A stretch of DNA of 8,232 nucleotides from the NCBI GenBank assembly GCA_019348515.1, contig JAHWJF010000130.1, forward strand, positions 1 to 8,232. The letters are read 5' to 3'. Each line of letters starts with the position of its first letter. The stretch's first letter is position 1. Below, in pieces: positions 1 through 7,900 of the stretch. The position numbers and the translations under genes are program-made. Source of the stretch: Chloroflexota bacterium (GTDB taxonomy: Bacteria > Chloroflexota > Chloroflexia > Thermomicrobiales > UBA6265). The notes under the pieces are model-generated. The model made no database searches, was not told the origin of the DNA, and saw only the letters and a list, made by a program, of their open reading frames with translations.

Positions 1-2114
1 AGGAACTCACCGTCGCGATCGAAGCGCTGCACCCGGGCGTTGCCGCTGTCGACGACCTCAATCACCCCATCCTGCGCCACGGTGACGCCGATCGGATCTT
101 TGAATTGCCCTGGCTCGGACCCCGGTCCACGGCGGTCGCTCAGGTCGAAGGGACCGGTCGCCGGAGCCACCCGCCCCGCGAGCTCCGGGGTCATCCCCAC
201 CGCGACCGTCGCCACCGGCGGCGGCGGCAGACCCTCTCGGAAGAGGAGGAAGCGCCAGATGTCGAGCCAGCGTGTCGGGTTGACCAACGCCCGCAGGATC
301 TCCCCGACGTCGGGATCGAGGTATTGGGGGGGGACCGTCGTCAGCCGGGGCCAGGACTCGGTCGCATAGCCGGCCTCGGCTAGACCCGCGTCACTGGCGG
401 CGATGGCCACCTGCGCTCCAACCGTCGCGGCGGCTCCTGGTGCGACGACCGTCAACTCCGGGAACTCGCGGAAGTACCACACGTATGGCCATTGCACGTC
501 CCGCTCGAGCGCGATGCTGAGGCTGTGGCTTCCGGTCGGGTCGCGCGCTGACCCGTCGTTGATCCCGACGTCGCGGGCCAGGCGCAGAAATCGCTCGATG
601 CTGGGCAGCGTTCCGAGCGCGGCGGTGCGCTGCGCGAGGAGCTCGGTGCCAATATCGGCCCGGGTGAACGCCAGCAGATTGGCCGAGCGCAGCCCGAATG
701 CCCCGAGTAGGAGGGCGACGACCAGGAGCGCGATCAAAGCCGGTTGGCGCTGCTGAGCCGTCTCGCGTTCGTCGCCGCTGATGCGCCAGATCAAATACGC
801 CATGGGCATGACGACGAGGCAGAGCACGGCAACCGGCGGCAGCGCCGCGGCCGGTCCGCCTCCCCGGTCGTCGATCCGGGTAAGGAGCACGCCGACCGCG
901 GCCAGCCCGATGACGATGCCGAGCATGAGCAGCGCCAACAGCCCGCCGCTCCCTTGCCAGACATACCGCCAGTCGATCTGGTCCAGGACCCGGCCCAAGG
1001 CGACGCCCCCCAGCATGACCATCGGCAACGCGACGTGGACGGCGTGCTCGGGAGCGCGTCCAGCGGAAAAGCTCCAGAAGGCGAAGGCCGCAACCGACCA
1101 GCCAGCGAACAACACGACGGCGTCGCCGCGGTCATTTCTGCCGCGCACCAGGGCGGCGATGGCGAAGATCACCGCGATTGGCTCGTAAATGAGGAGCGCC
1201 ATGAGGAAGAGCTGCACCGGCTGACCGCTGCTTTCGGTCAGGAGCCGCCACCACGCGCCAAGCGTCTCGCCCGCTCCGGCAATACCGGATGGGTGCGAGA
1301 GAAAGCGAGTGAAGCAGAGGATCGTCGTCACCACGGCGGCGAGCAGAAACGCGGCCAACTCCCGCCGTAGCGCGCCAATCCGGCGCCGGATCGTCCCCTC
1401 CGGCACAGCCAGTGAAGCGAGAGCGATGCCGGCGATCAAGGTCACGATGACGGTGACCGCGCTCGGCCCGGCGCTATAGGCGCTCCCGGTGATGATGCCG
1501 AGAGCGATCGCCGGGCCACGGGTGGTGCGGAGCAGACCGGCGTCGCCGAGGCGGACGAAGCAGGCGACGGCCGCCAGACTCAGCGCGGCAACGATGATCT
1601 CGGGGGAGACGACGCGCGCGGCGTAGACCAGCGTCGGCGAGATAGCCGCCAGCGCGGCCATCCCCAGCGCGGCGGGGCCGCCCACCCACCCCCGCAATGC
1701 CAGTGGCAGGGCGACGAGAGCCAGACCCGCCAGCGCGGGGACGATGCGCGCGACCACGTCGCTCGTTCCAAAGAGGAAGAATCCGATCCCTTCCAACAGG
1801 AGGAGCAGCGATCCGGTGTCCGCGATCGCCTCGCCGGTGGCTGGTGGCTGGCCACGAAAGAGAGCCCAGGCGTCGTAGGCGCGCGCCGCTTCGTCGGCAT
1901 CGAGGGCCCAGCCGTCGAGGCGCACGAGGCGCAGCGCCACGGCGGCCAATCCCGTGATGATCCAGCCGAGTGTCTGCCAGGGATGCGATCCGACGAGTGG
2001 GATCACCCGGTCGAGATCGCTCGGAGTGGATGCGGGAGGGGGGAGGCGGGTGGTGGGTGGAACCGGTCCCTCCGCCCCCCGCCTTCTCTCCGCCTCTGTG
2101 ATCTCCCCGTCCAT
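1..2114 (-). CDS. GT-C-like multi-pass membrane protein with C-terminal NHL repeat (partial, 3' end outside window)
   Basis: The minus-strand frame is open without a stop from an ATG at 2114-2112 to the left edge, giving 704 complete codons; the C terminus is missing. Residues about 48-64 form a first membrane helix, followed by an acidic loop LDADEAARAYDAW (D74, E75) as in GT-C/family 39 glycosyltransferases. Several more hydrophobic segments run to about residue 475. A soluble domain follows, with the motif WPYVWYFREFP at 542-552. From about residue 660 the pattern PGQF..PIGVTVA..G.I.VVDSGNARVQRFD is a clear NHL repeat, so a beta-propeller starts here and continues off the window. Topology of GT-C proteins suggests the propeller is outside the cell. 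The gene lies 25 bp downstream of the TIGR03663 gene with no visible terminator, which suggests an operon. The first 36 residues are Pro/Arg-rich and no strong ribosome site precedes the ATG; an in-frame GTG at 2006 is an alternative start. Its substrate is unknown. Family-level call fairly sure; function inferred. Confidence 0.85.
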   Translation of the reverse strand, partial: MDGEITEAERRRGAEGPVPPTTRLPPPASTPSDLDRVIPLVGSHPWQTLGWIITGLAAVALRLVRLDGWALDADEAARAYDAWALFRGQPPATGEAIADTGSLLLLLEGIGFFLFGTSDVVARIVPALAGLALVALPLALRGWVGGPAALGMAALAAISPTLVYAARVVSPEIIVAALSLAAVACFVRLGDAGLLRTTRGPAIALGIITGSAYSAGPSAVTVIVTLIAGIALASLAVPEGTIRRRIGALRRELAAFLLAAVVTTILCFTRFLSHPSGIAGAGETLGAWWRLLTESSGQPVQLFLMALLIYEPIAVIFAIAALVRGRNDRGDAVVLFAGWSVAAFAFWSFSAGRAPEHAVHVALPMVMLGGVALGRVLDQIDWRYVWQGSGGLLALLMLGIVIGLAAVGVLLTRIDDRGGGPAAALPPVAVLCLVVMPMAYLIWRISGDERETAQQRQPALIALLVVALLLGAFGLRSANLLAFTRADIGTELLAQRTAALGTLPSIERFLRLARDVGINDGSARDPTGSHSLSIALERDVQWPYVWYFREFPELTVVAPGAAATVGAQVAIAASDAGLAEAGYATESWPRLTTVPPQYLDPDVGEILRALVNPTRWLDIWRFLLFREGLPPPPVATVAVGMTPELAGRVAPATGPFDLSDRRGPGSEPGQFKDPIGVTVAQDGVIEVVDSGNARVQRFDRDGEF

Positions 2115-2139
2115 CACCCGTCCCAACCCTGTCTCTCGC

Positions 2140-4884
2140 TCAATAACGGATCTGGTTGTAGAGGGGGATGAGGTCGTTCCGGACATACAGGGTGTAATCG
2201 TACGAGTCGATGCGGACGGGCAGATCGCGATACATCACCAGCCGGTAGAGTCCCTGCTGTCCCTCCGCCGTCAACAGATGCGAGAGGCTCTCGCCGATCG
2301 AAGCGACGATGTCGAGCGGGCCATGCGGCTGGTCGGACGATTCCCACGCCGAGCGTCCGGGAGGAAGCTCCGGGGCGATGGCGAAGTCCCGGTAGACCGG
2401 GTCCTCGGGAAACCACCAGCGCAGCACATACTCCTGCGCGGTGTACCCCTCCAGGTATGGCTCGACGGAGCCACGGTTGTCACCGCCGACGAGCACCACC
2501 GGCACGTCATCGGGTGGACCGGCGAACGTGCCGCCGTAGAGATGCCGGTTCGGGAAGTCGCGCAGGTACCACTGCATCGGCCAGGAGACGCCGTTGTTGT
2601 CGTCGTACCAGATCTCCAGGTCACGGCCTCCCGTCGTCAGTGCCGAGAGGGTCGTCAGCTCGCTAACCATGCGGTGCATGTCGGGGGAGGTCTGGGTGTA
2701 GACCAGCATGTCCTTGGGCACGTCGCCCTCCTGATAGACCAGGCGCCACCCAGCGTGAATTTGGGCCAGGGCCAACCCGAGAACCAGCGCGGCCAGCGCC
2801 GGCTGCGCCGCCAGACGAGCCCCACGCCGCAACCAGACCAGAGCGACCGCGGCAATCCCGGCAAGCGGTGGCAACGCCAGCAGCCACCACTGCTCCCGCG
2901 CCCAGGGAGTCAGGACTCGCTCCCAGCCACCGCCAACCGTGGCGGAGACGAATTCGCCGTAGGTCATGGGAGCGGCGACCAGAAACCAGCAGACCCCGAG
3001 TGCCAACAGCGATCCAAAAAGCGTCCATTGAAGTGCCGCCCATCTCGGTGCCGTGCCCTCACCCCGGCCCTCTCCCGTCGCAATGGGAGAGGGAGTCTTC
3101 CCTTCTCCCCAAGCATGGGGATGAGGGGCGTTCGCGACCGGCCGCCAGCGCTCCCAGACCTCGCCGAGCAGGGCCGCCGCCAGGATCGTCGCCGGTAGTG
3201 TGATGTGGATGATCAGCCAGGGCATCTTCTCTCCCGCCCAGGAGAGAGCCACAAAGATACCGCTGAACCAGATCGCCAGGAACGTCTGGAAGACGAAGCG
3301 TGGTCCGGGTGTCGCCCGGCCAATCCCGACCAGCAGCGCCCGCACGCCGGCGACGATCGTCGCCGCCACACCGAAGAGCACGGCGATGTACTCGTACTGC
3401 GGGAAGAGCAGCAGATAGTAGAACCAGGGCTGCTCGCCGCGACGGAAGTCGTGCTGGCCCAGCCAGTACAGAAGCGTGCCGTCGGTGGCGATGGTGCCCG
3501 AGGCCAGCCCGTAGAGATTGGTGAAGAGCGTTGTGAACAGCACCGCGAAGATCACCAGACCGGCAATGAGCGCCGCGGAGAGCCCGGCCCGGTCGCTCCA
3601 GGCCGCGCGCACTGCCGCCGCGATGCTTCCTGGCGGCGGATTCCCGAACAGAGCAGGCGCCCACCCCTCGTCGGTGCCATCGAGAGCGCGCCGGCGGTGC
3701 AGGAGCAACGCCACCCCGGCGAGCGTCACGACCGCGAGCAGGATCAGCGCGATTGTCAGGGGATGGGTGAGCAGATCCTGATAGAAAGCGAACTGCTCGC
3801 TCTGCGAGGGCGATCGCCAGGGGATCGTGGGGAGCGGGCGGCCGGTCGCGTCCGGCAAGAGCGCCACCAGCGCGAGCGCGGCGACGCCAGCGACCACCAG
3901 CACCGGCGCTACCACGCGCAAGGGTCCCCAGAGCAGCGCTCCGGCAATGACCCCGAAGAAGATGGCGGCGATGCCGAAGACGATCTCGTGATTGGTCAGC
4001 AGGAAGCCGAGCGATGCGCCGATGGCGATCAGCCAGCCGCGTGCAGGCCGCTCGATGTAGCGCATGATGGCGATGAAGAGGAAGAGCGACCCGGCCACGG
4101 TGAAGATGTCGTGGCGGATGTAGCGGCTCTGATAGAGCAACGCCGGCGAGATGACCAAGAGGGCTGATGCGCTCAGCGCCCCCCAGCGCCCCAGGTGTCG
4201 TTCGCCGCGCAGAAGGATCGGCAGCGCGACCAGGATCACCCCGAAGAGCGCGGCCGAGTAGCGGCTGGAGGCATCGGAGTCGCCGAGGAGTGTGTAGACC
4301 AGCGCATTCATATGGAAGAGGAAGGGACCGTGCATCAGTGGATCGTGGGCGTAGTTCTGCCCGGTAGCGAGGAGCCAGGAGAAGTAGGCGTGCAGGCTCT
4401 CGTCATGATGCAGTGCCCGGGAGCCGAGATCCCAGAAGCGGGTCAGCACCGCCGCAACGAGGATCAGCGCATAGAGCGCCATCTCGATGGTGATCCCGAC
4501 TGGCGCCACGAGCCGTGACGTGGAGACGGGAGAGGGCGCGTAAGAGCGGTCGACGGCGTTGCTCGACAATGACGTCGACCGGCGGCCATTGCCGTCAGTA
4601 GAGTCGTCGCCAGGAGCTGGTGAGATTGGATTGTGGCGCTCCGTACCGTGCTCTGCATGGTGCGCAGACTGCACGTGGAGCGTTCCCTTGGCCGGCGGTG
4701 TCGCTTGTCCCACGCGGGCGTTCCCCAGTATGACGAACGCGCCCCGCGGGCCAGCGAGGCGCCCCGCGAGTATACGACGCACGCTGGACGGGACTCCCGG
4801 CTGCGTACCGCTACAATCACGTCGTCCAGATCCACCGAGCGCCTTTATAGGCCACATCGTACGCGTCGCTTGAGGCTCGGACAC
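2140..4884 (-). CDS. TIGR03663 family protein (Agl23-like, GT-C glycosyltransferase fold); start uncertain
   Basis: This is a polytopic membrane protein related to archaeal/Chloroflexota TIGR03663 proteins, annotated as flippase activity-associated Agl23 and thought to act in lipid-linked glycan or glycoprotein assembly. Numbered from the GTG at 4884, a helix at about 135-150 leads into the loop RALHHDESLHAYF (D161, E162), the acidic pair of GT-C enzymes. RYIRHD follows at 254-259, WAGEKMPWL at 549-557 and WPMQWYLRDFP at 768-778, with a soluble C-terminal domain after about 715. Residues about 586-610 (PHPHAWGEGKTPSPIATGEG and following) are encoded by a palindromic DNA repeat lodged in frame in a loop between membrane helices. 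The given start is the maximal open frame. Residues 1-125 are hydrophilic, use many A/T-ending codons and have no ribosome site, so the real start is probably closer to the first helix: GTG at 4509 (residue 126) or ATG at 4482 (residue 135). The paralogous NHL gene follows 25 bp downstream. Confidence 0.88.
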   Translation of the reverse strand: MSEPQATRTMWPIKALGGSGRRDCSGTQPGVPSSVRRILAGRLAGPRGAFVILGNARVGQATPPAKGTLHVQSAHHAEHGTERHNPISPAPGDDSTDGNGRRSTSLSSNAVDRSYAPSPVSTSRLVAPVGITIEMALYALILVAAVLTRFWDLGSRALHHDESLHAYFSWLLATGQNYAHDPLMHGPFLFHMNALVYTLLGDSDASSRYSAALFGVILVALPILLRGERHLGRWGALSASALLVISPALLYQSRYIRHDIFTVAGSLFLFIAIMRYIERPARGWLIAIGASLGFLLTNHEIVFGIAAIFFGVIAGALLWGPLRVVAPVLVVAGVAALALVALLPDATGRPLPTIPWRSPSQSEQFAFYQDLLTHPLTIALILLAVVTLAGVALLLHRRRALDGTDEGWAPALFGNPPPGSIAAAVRAAWSDRAGLSAALIAGLVIFAVLFTTLFTNLYGLASGTIATDGTLLYWLGQHDFRRGEQPWFYYLLLFPQYEYIAVLFGVAATIVAGVRALLVGIGRATPGPRFVFQTFLAIWFSGIFVALSWAGEKMPWLIIHITLPATILAAALLGEVWERWRPVANAPHPHAWGEGKTPSPIATGEGRGEGTAPRWAALQWTLFGSLLALGVCWFLVAAPMTYGEFVSATVGGGWERVLTPWAREQWWLLALPPLAGIAAVALVWLRRGARLAAQPALAALVLGLALAQIHAGWRLVYQEGDVPKDMLVYTQTSPDMHRMVSELTTLSALTTGGRDLEIWYDDNNGVSWPMQWYLRDFPNRHLYGGTFAGPPDDVPVVLVGGDNRGSVEPYLEGYTAQEYVLRWWFPEDPVYRDFAIAPELPPGRSAWESSDQPHGPLDIVASIGESLSHLLTAEGQQGLYRLVMYRDLPVRIDSYDYTLYVRNDLIPLYNQIRY
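3056..3128. repeat. palindromic dispersed repeat inserted in frame within the TIGR03663 gene
   Basis: On the plus strand, CCCTCTCCC (3068-3076) and GGGAGAGGG (3085-3093) form a perfect 9-bp stem with an 8-nt loop. Outer arms CCCTCACCCC (3056-3065) and GGGGATGAGGGG (3117-3128) also pair apart from one extra base, and a smaller TCCCC/GGGGA hairpin lies at 3106-3121. The pattern matches a type of intergenic repeat seen in many GC-rich bacterial genomes, which often shows up in predicted proteins as LTPALS-like peptides; the plus-strand translation here reads LTPALSRRNGRG. Length is 73 bp as delimited by the arms. The reading frame of the host gene is preserved through it. Confidence 0.75.
4525..4536. 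repeat. possible fragment of the palindromic repeat
   Basis: The 12 bases GACGGGAGAGGG are the exact reverse complement of 3068-3079 in the in-gene repeat (CCCTCTCCCGTC). No second arm is present. It may be a decayed half-element in the divergent region, or chance in GC-rich DNA. Confidence 0.3.
4547..4581. promoter_or_regulatory. 8-bp inverted repeat, possible operator
   Basis: CGGTCGAC at 4547-4554 and GTCGACCG at 4574-4581 are exact inverted copies separated by 19 bp. The GTCGAC cores are themselves palindromic, so each arm could be a half-site or a site. The position, just upstream of the likely minus-strand start, fits a regulatory role, but no regulator is identifiable. Confidence 0.25.
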
Positions 4885-4937
4885 CGAAATGCCCGCGGTG
4901 GGCTATGTCAGTAGTGAGTAATTGCCACACGAGAGGT

Positions 4938-4943
4938 GGAAGG
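4938..4943 (+). promoter_or_regulatory. ribosome binding site deciding the propeller gene start
   Basis: GGAAGG within the purine-rich run GAGAGGTGGAAGGGA (4931-4945) lies 9 nt before the GTG at 4953. The upstream in-frame ATG at 4905 has only GGTGGG two bases away, which is too close. This favours the GTG start. Confidence 0.6.
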
Positions 4944-4952
4944 GACCCTACC

Positions 4953-7900
4953 GTGTCCGAGACTCAGGAACTCGATCTCGAGGGGCTGCTCAGGTGGCGC
5001 TGCATCGGACCATTCCGTGGGGGCCGCGTCGTTGCCGTGGCTGGCACACGGCACGACCCCAGCACCTTCTATTTCGGCGCCGTCGCCGGCGGCGTCTGGA
5101 AGACGACTGATGCTGGGACGTACTGGCGACCCGTCTCCGACGGATTCTTCACCACTGCCTCGGTCGGGGCCTTGGCCGTTGCACCATCTGACCCGAACGT
5201 CGTCTACGCCGGCACCGGCGAAACGACCATCCGCATCGACGTCTCTCACGGAGACGGCGTCTATCGCAGCACCGATGCCGGGCGAAGCTGGCACAACGTC
5301 GGGCTGCGCGAAACACGCCACATCGGCAAGATTCGCGTCCACCCGGACAACCCGGATGTCGTGTGGGTCGCGGCGCTGGGTCACGCCTTCGGTCCCAATC
5401 CGGAGCGTGGGGTCTTCAAGAGCGACGACGGCGGTGCGACCTGGCGCAATGTCCTCTTCGTGAGCGACAAAGCCGGTGCGGTCGATCTCAGTCTCGACGA
5501 GACCAACCCGCGCATCCTGTACGCCACCATCTGGGAGGCCTATCGCTCCTTCTGGCAGATCAGCAGCGGTGGGCCGGACAGCGGACTGTGGCGCAGCGTC
5601 GACGGCGGCGAGACCTGGGAGAATCTGAGCACCCGTCCCAATTTGCCCTCCGGGACTCTCGGCAAGATCGGCGTGGCTACATCGCCAGCTCGGCCCGGCC
5701 GAGTCTGGGCGCTCATCGAGCATGCCACCGAGGGTGGCCTCTACCGCAGCGACGACTACGGCGACCATTGGGAGAAAGTCAGCGACGACCAGAACCTGAT
5801 CTCACGCGCCTGGTACTACATCCATATCACCGCCGATCCCCAAGACGCCGACACGGTCTACGTCAACAACTTCAAACTCTGGAAGAGCAGTGACGGCGGC
5901 AAGACCTTCTCCGATATCGCCACCCCGCACGGCGACAACCACGATCTGTGGATCGACCCCAACGACACCCGCCGCATGGTCCAGGGCAACGATGGCGGCG
6001 CCAATGTCTCCGTCAACGGGGGCTTTTCCTGGTCATCCACCTTCAACCAGCCGACTGCCCAGTTCTATCACGTCGCCGTCGACACCCGCGAGCCCTACGT
6101 TGTTTACGGCACCCAGCAGGACAATTCCAGCGTCGCTGTGCCCAGCCGCACCAACCACTCCGCGATCACCTGGGGCGACGGCTTCATCGCCGGCACCGGG
6201 GAGAGTGGCTACATCGCCGTCCGCCCCGACAACCCGGAGATCGTCTACGTTGGCGCGGTCGGTTCGTCTCCCGGCGGAGGCAACTCTCTACAGCGGTATG
6301 ACCGCCGCATCGATCAGATCCGTCTCATAACAACCTGGCCCGAGGAGATGGGTGGCTATGGCGCCGGCGAGCATAAGCACCGCTTCGCCTGGACCTACCC
6401 CATTGTCGTCTCCCCCCACGACCCCAATACGCTCTACGTCAGCGGCAATCAGGTCTTCAGGAGCACCAACGAAGGGCAGACCTGGGAAGCGATCAGCCCC
6501 GATCTGACGCGAGCCGATCCGATGACGCTGGAGCCAAGTGGCGGCCCGATCAACCGTGACTCGCTCGGGGCCGAGGTCTACGCCACTATCTTCGCCTTCG
6601 CCGAGTCGCCGCACCAGGCCGGGGTCTTCTGGGCGGGGTCGGACGACGGCCGCCTCCACCTCAGCCGCGACAACGGCGCCACCTGGCAGGAGATCACCCC
6701 GCCCGACTTGCCGGAGTGGACGATGATCTCCAGCATCGAGCCCTCTCCCTTTGACCCCGCCACGGCGTACGTCGCCGCCACCCGTTACAAGCTCGACGAC
6801 TACCAGCCGTATCTCTACGTCACCCGCGACTACGGCGCTCACTGGTCCCGCATAAATGCCGGCATCCCCGAGGATCATTTCACCCGTGTCATCCGCGCTG
6901 ATCCGGAGTGCCGTGGTCTGCTTTACGCCGGTACCGAGTCCGGCATCTACGTCTCGTTCGACGACGGCACGCAATGGCAGGGGTGGCAGCTGAATCTGCC
7001 GGTGGCGCCGATCCACGACATCCTGATCAAAGGGAGCGACCTGATCGCCGGCACTCACGGCCGTTCGATCTGGATTTTGGATGACCTCTCCCCGCTGCGG
7101 AAGCTGGCCAAAGGCCCCGATGGCGGTGTGCCGGATGGCGAGCCGTATCTTTTTGCTCCGCGGGACACCACGCGCGTGCTGCCGGGAATCGACTTTGCTG
7201 ACGAAATCGCCGGCTCGACCAACTACCTCACCATGCGTCCCGGCGCATTCATCGTGGAGACGTCTCCCGATGGAGAGACCATCCGCACCAACCTCGACGT
7301 CGGCGAGAATCCACCCGCGGGCGTGATCGTCACCTACCGGCTGGTTGCCGCTCCCGAGGAGCCCATTCGCCTGACCTTCCGCGACGCGAGCGGCGAGACG
7401 GTCAGGGCATTCTCCAGCCGCAAAGACGATGATCCGCCCCAGGCTAAGGAGCGCCGCGCCCCGGCCCAGACCGGCTGGAACCGCTTCGTCTGGGACATGC
7501 GCCACGCCCCGGCAACCAGGATTGAAGGGACCGATCCACCCTGCAAGGAGCCGATCGCGGGCCCCATGGTCGCTCCCGGCGAGTACACGGTGATGCTTAC
7601 GGTTGGCGCCACCGAGTTGACCCAGACGTTCCGCATCCTCAAGCCAGAGAACGTAACCGCTACCCAGGCCGATCTCGACGCCCAGTACGACCTGCTGCTG
7701 CGGATTCACCATCAGGTCGACCGCACCACGACCGCGATCAACCGCATGCGCGATCTGCGAGGGCAGCTCGACGGTTGGGCGAAGCGAACTCGCGACCGGG
7801 ACGGAAGCGTGGAGGTGGCGAAAGCGGCCGAGGCGCTGCGTGATGCCGTGCTCGAGATCGAGAAGACACTGCTCGTGTCGGACCTTCGTTGCGACTGGGA

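Larger units (their letters stand above)
4510..4952. other. divergent region between the glycosyltransferase-like pair and the propeller gene
   Basis: This stretch separates the likely starts of the two oppositely oriented transcription units. The minus frame stays open to 4884, but the encoded peptide is low-complexity and unlike family members, so I read most of it as leader or promoter DNA. Promoter-like hexamers are TATACT on the minus strand (4774-4769) and TACAAT on the plus strand (4812-4817). Neither has a convincing -35 box at 16-18 bp, so both are weak candidates. No tRNA, riboswitch or other gene is visible. Confidence 0.45.

Noticed and set aside
744..1370. 208-codon plus-strand frame
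   Set aside because: It is antisense to the membrane helices of the partial NHL fusion gene, which reads open through the whole region.
2030..2100. G-rich/C-rich stretch resembling an inverted repeat near the NHL gene start
   Set aside because: The pairing is imperfect and reflects low-complexity GC-rich sequence; it does not match the CCCTCTCCC repeat closely enough to call.
1954..3198. 414-codon plus-strand frame
   Set aside because: It is antisense to the end of the TIGR03663 gene and the start of the NHL gene, both with recognisable motifs. Its only recognisable peptide, LTPALS-like, comes from the repeat.
3205..4167. 320-codon plus-strand frame
   Set aside because: It is antisense to the membrane core of the TIGR03663 protein; composition is Arg/Glu/Gln-rich, as expected from a reversed hydrophobic gene.
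4908..5768. 286-codon minus-strand frame opposite the start of the propeller gene
   Set aside because: The plus strand encodes five Asp-boxes here; the antisense peptide is featureless.
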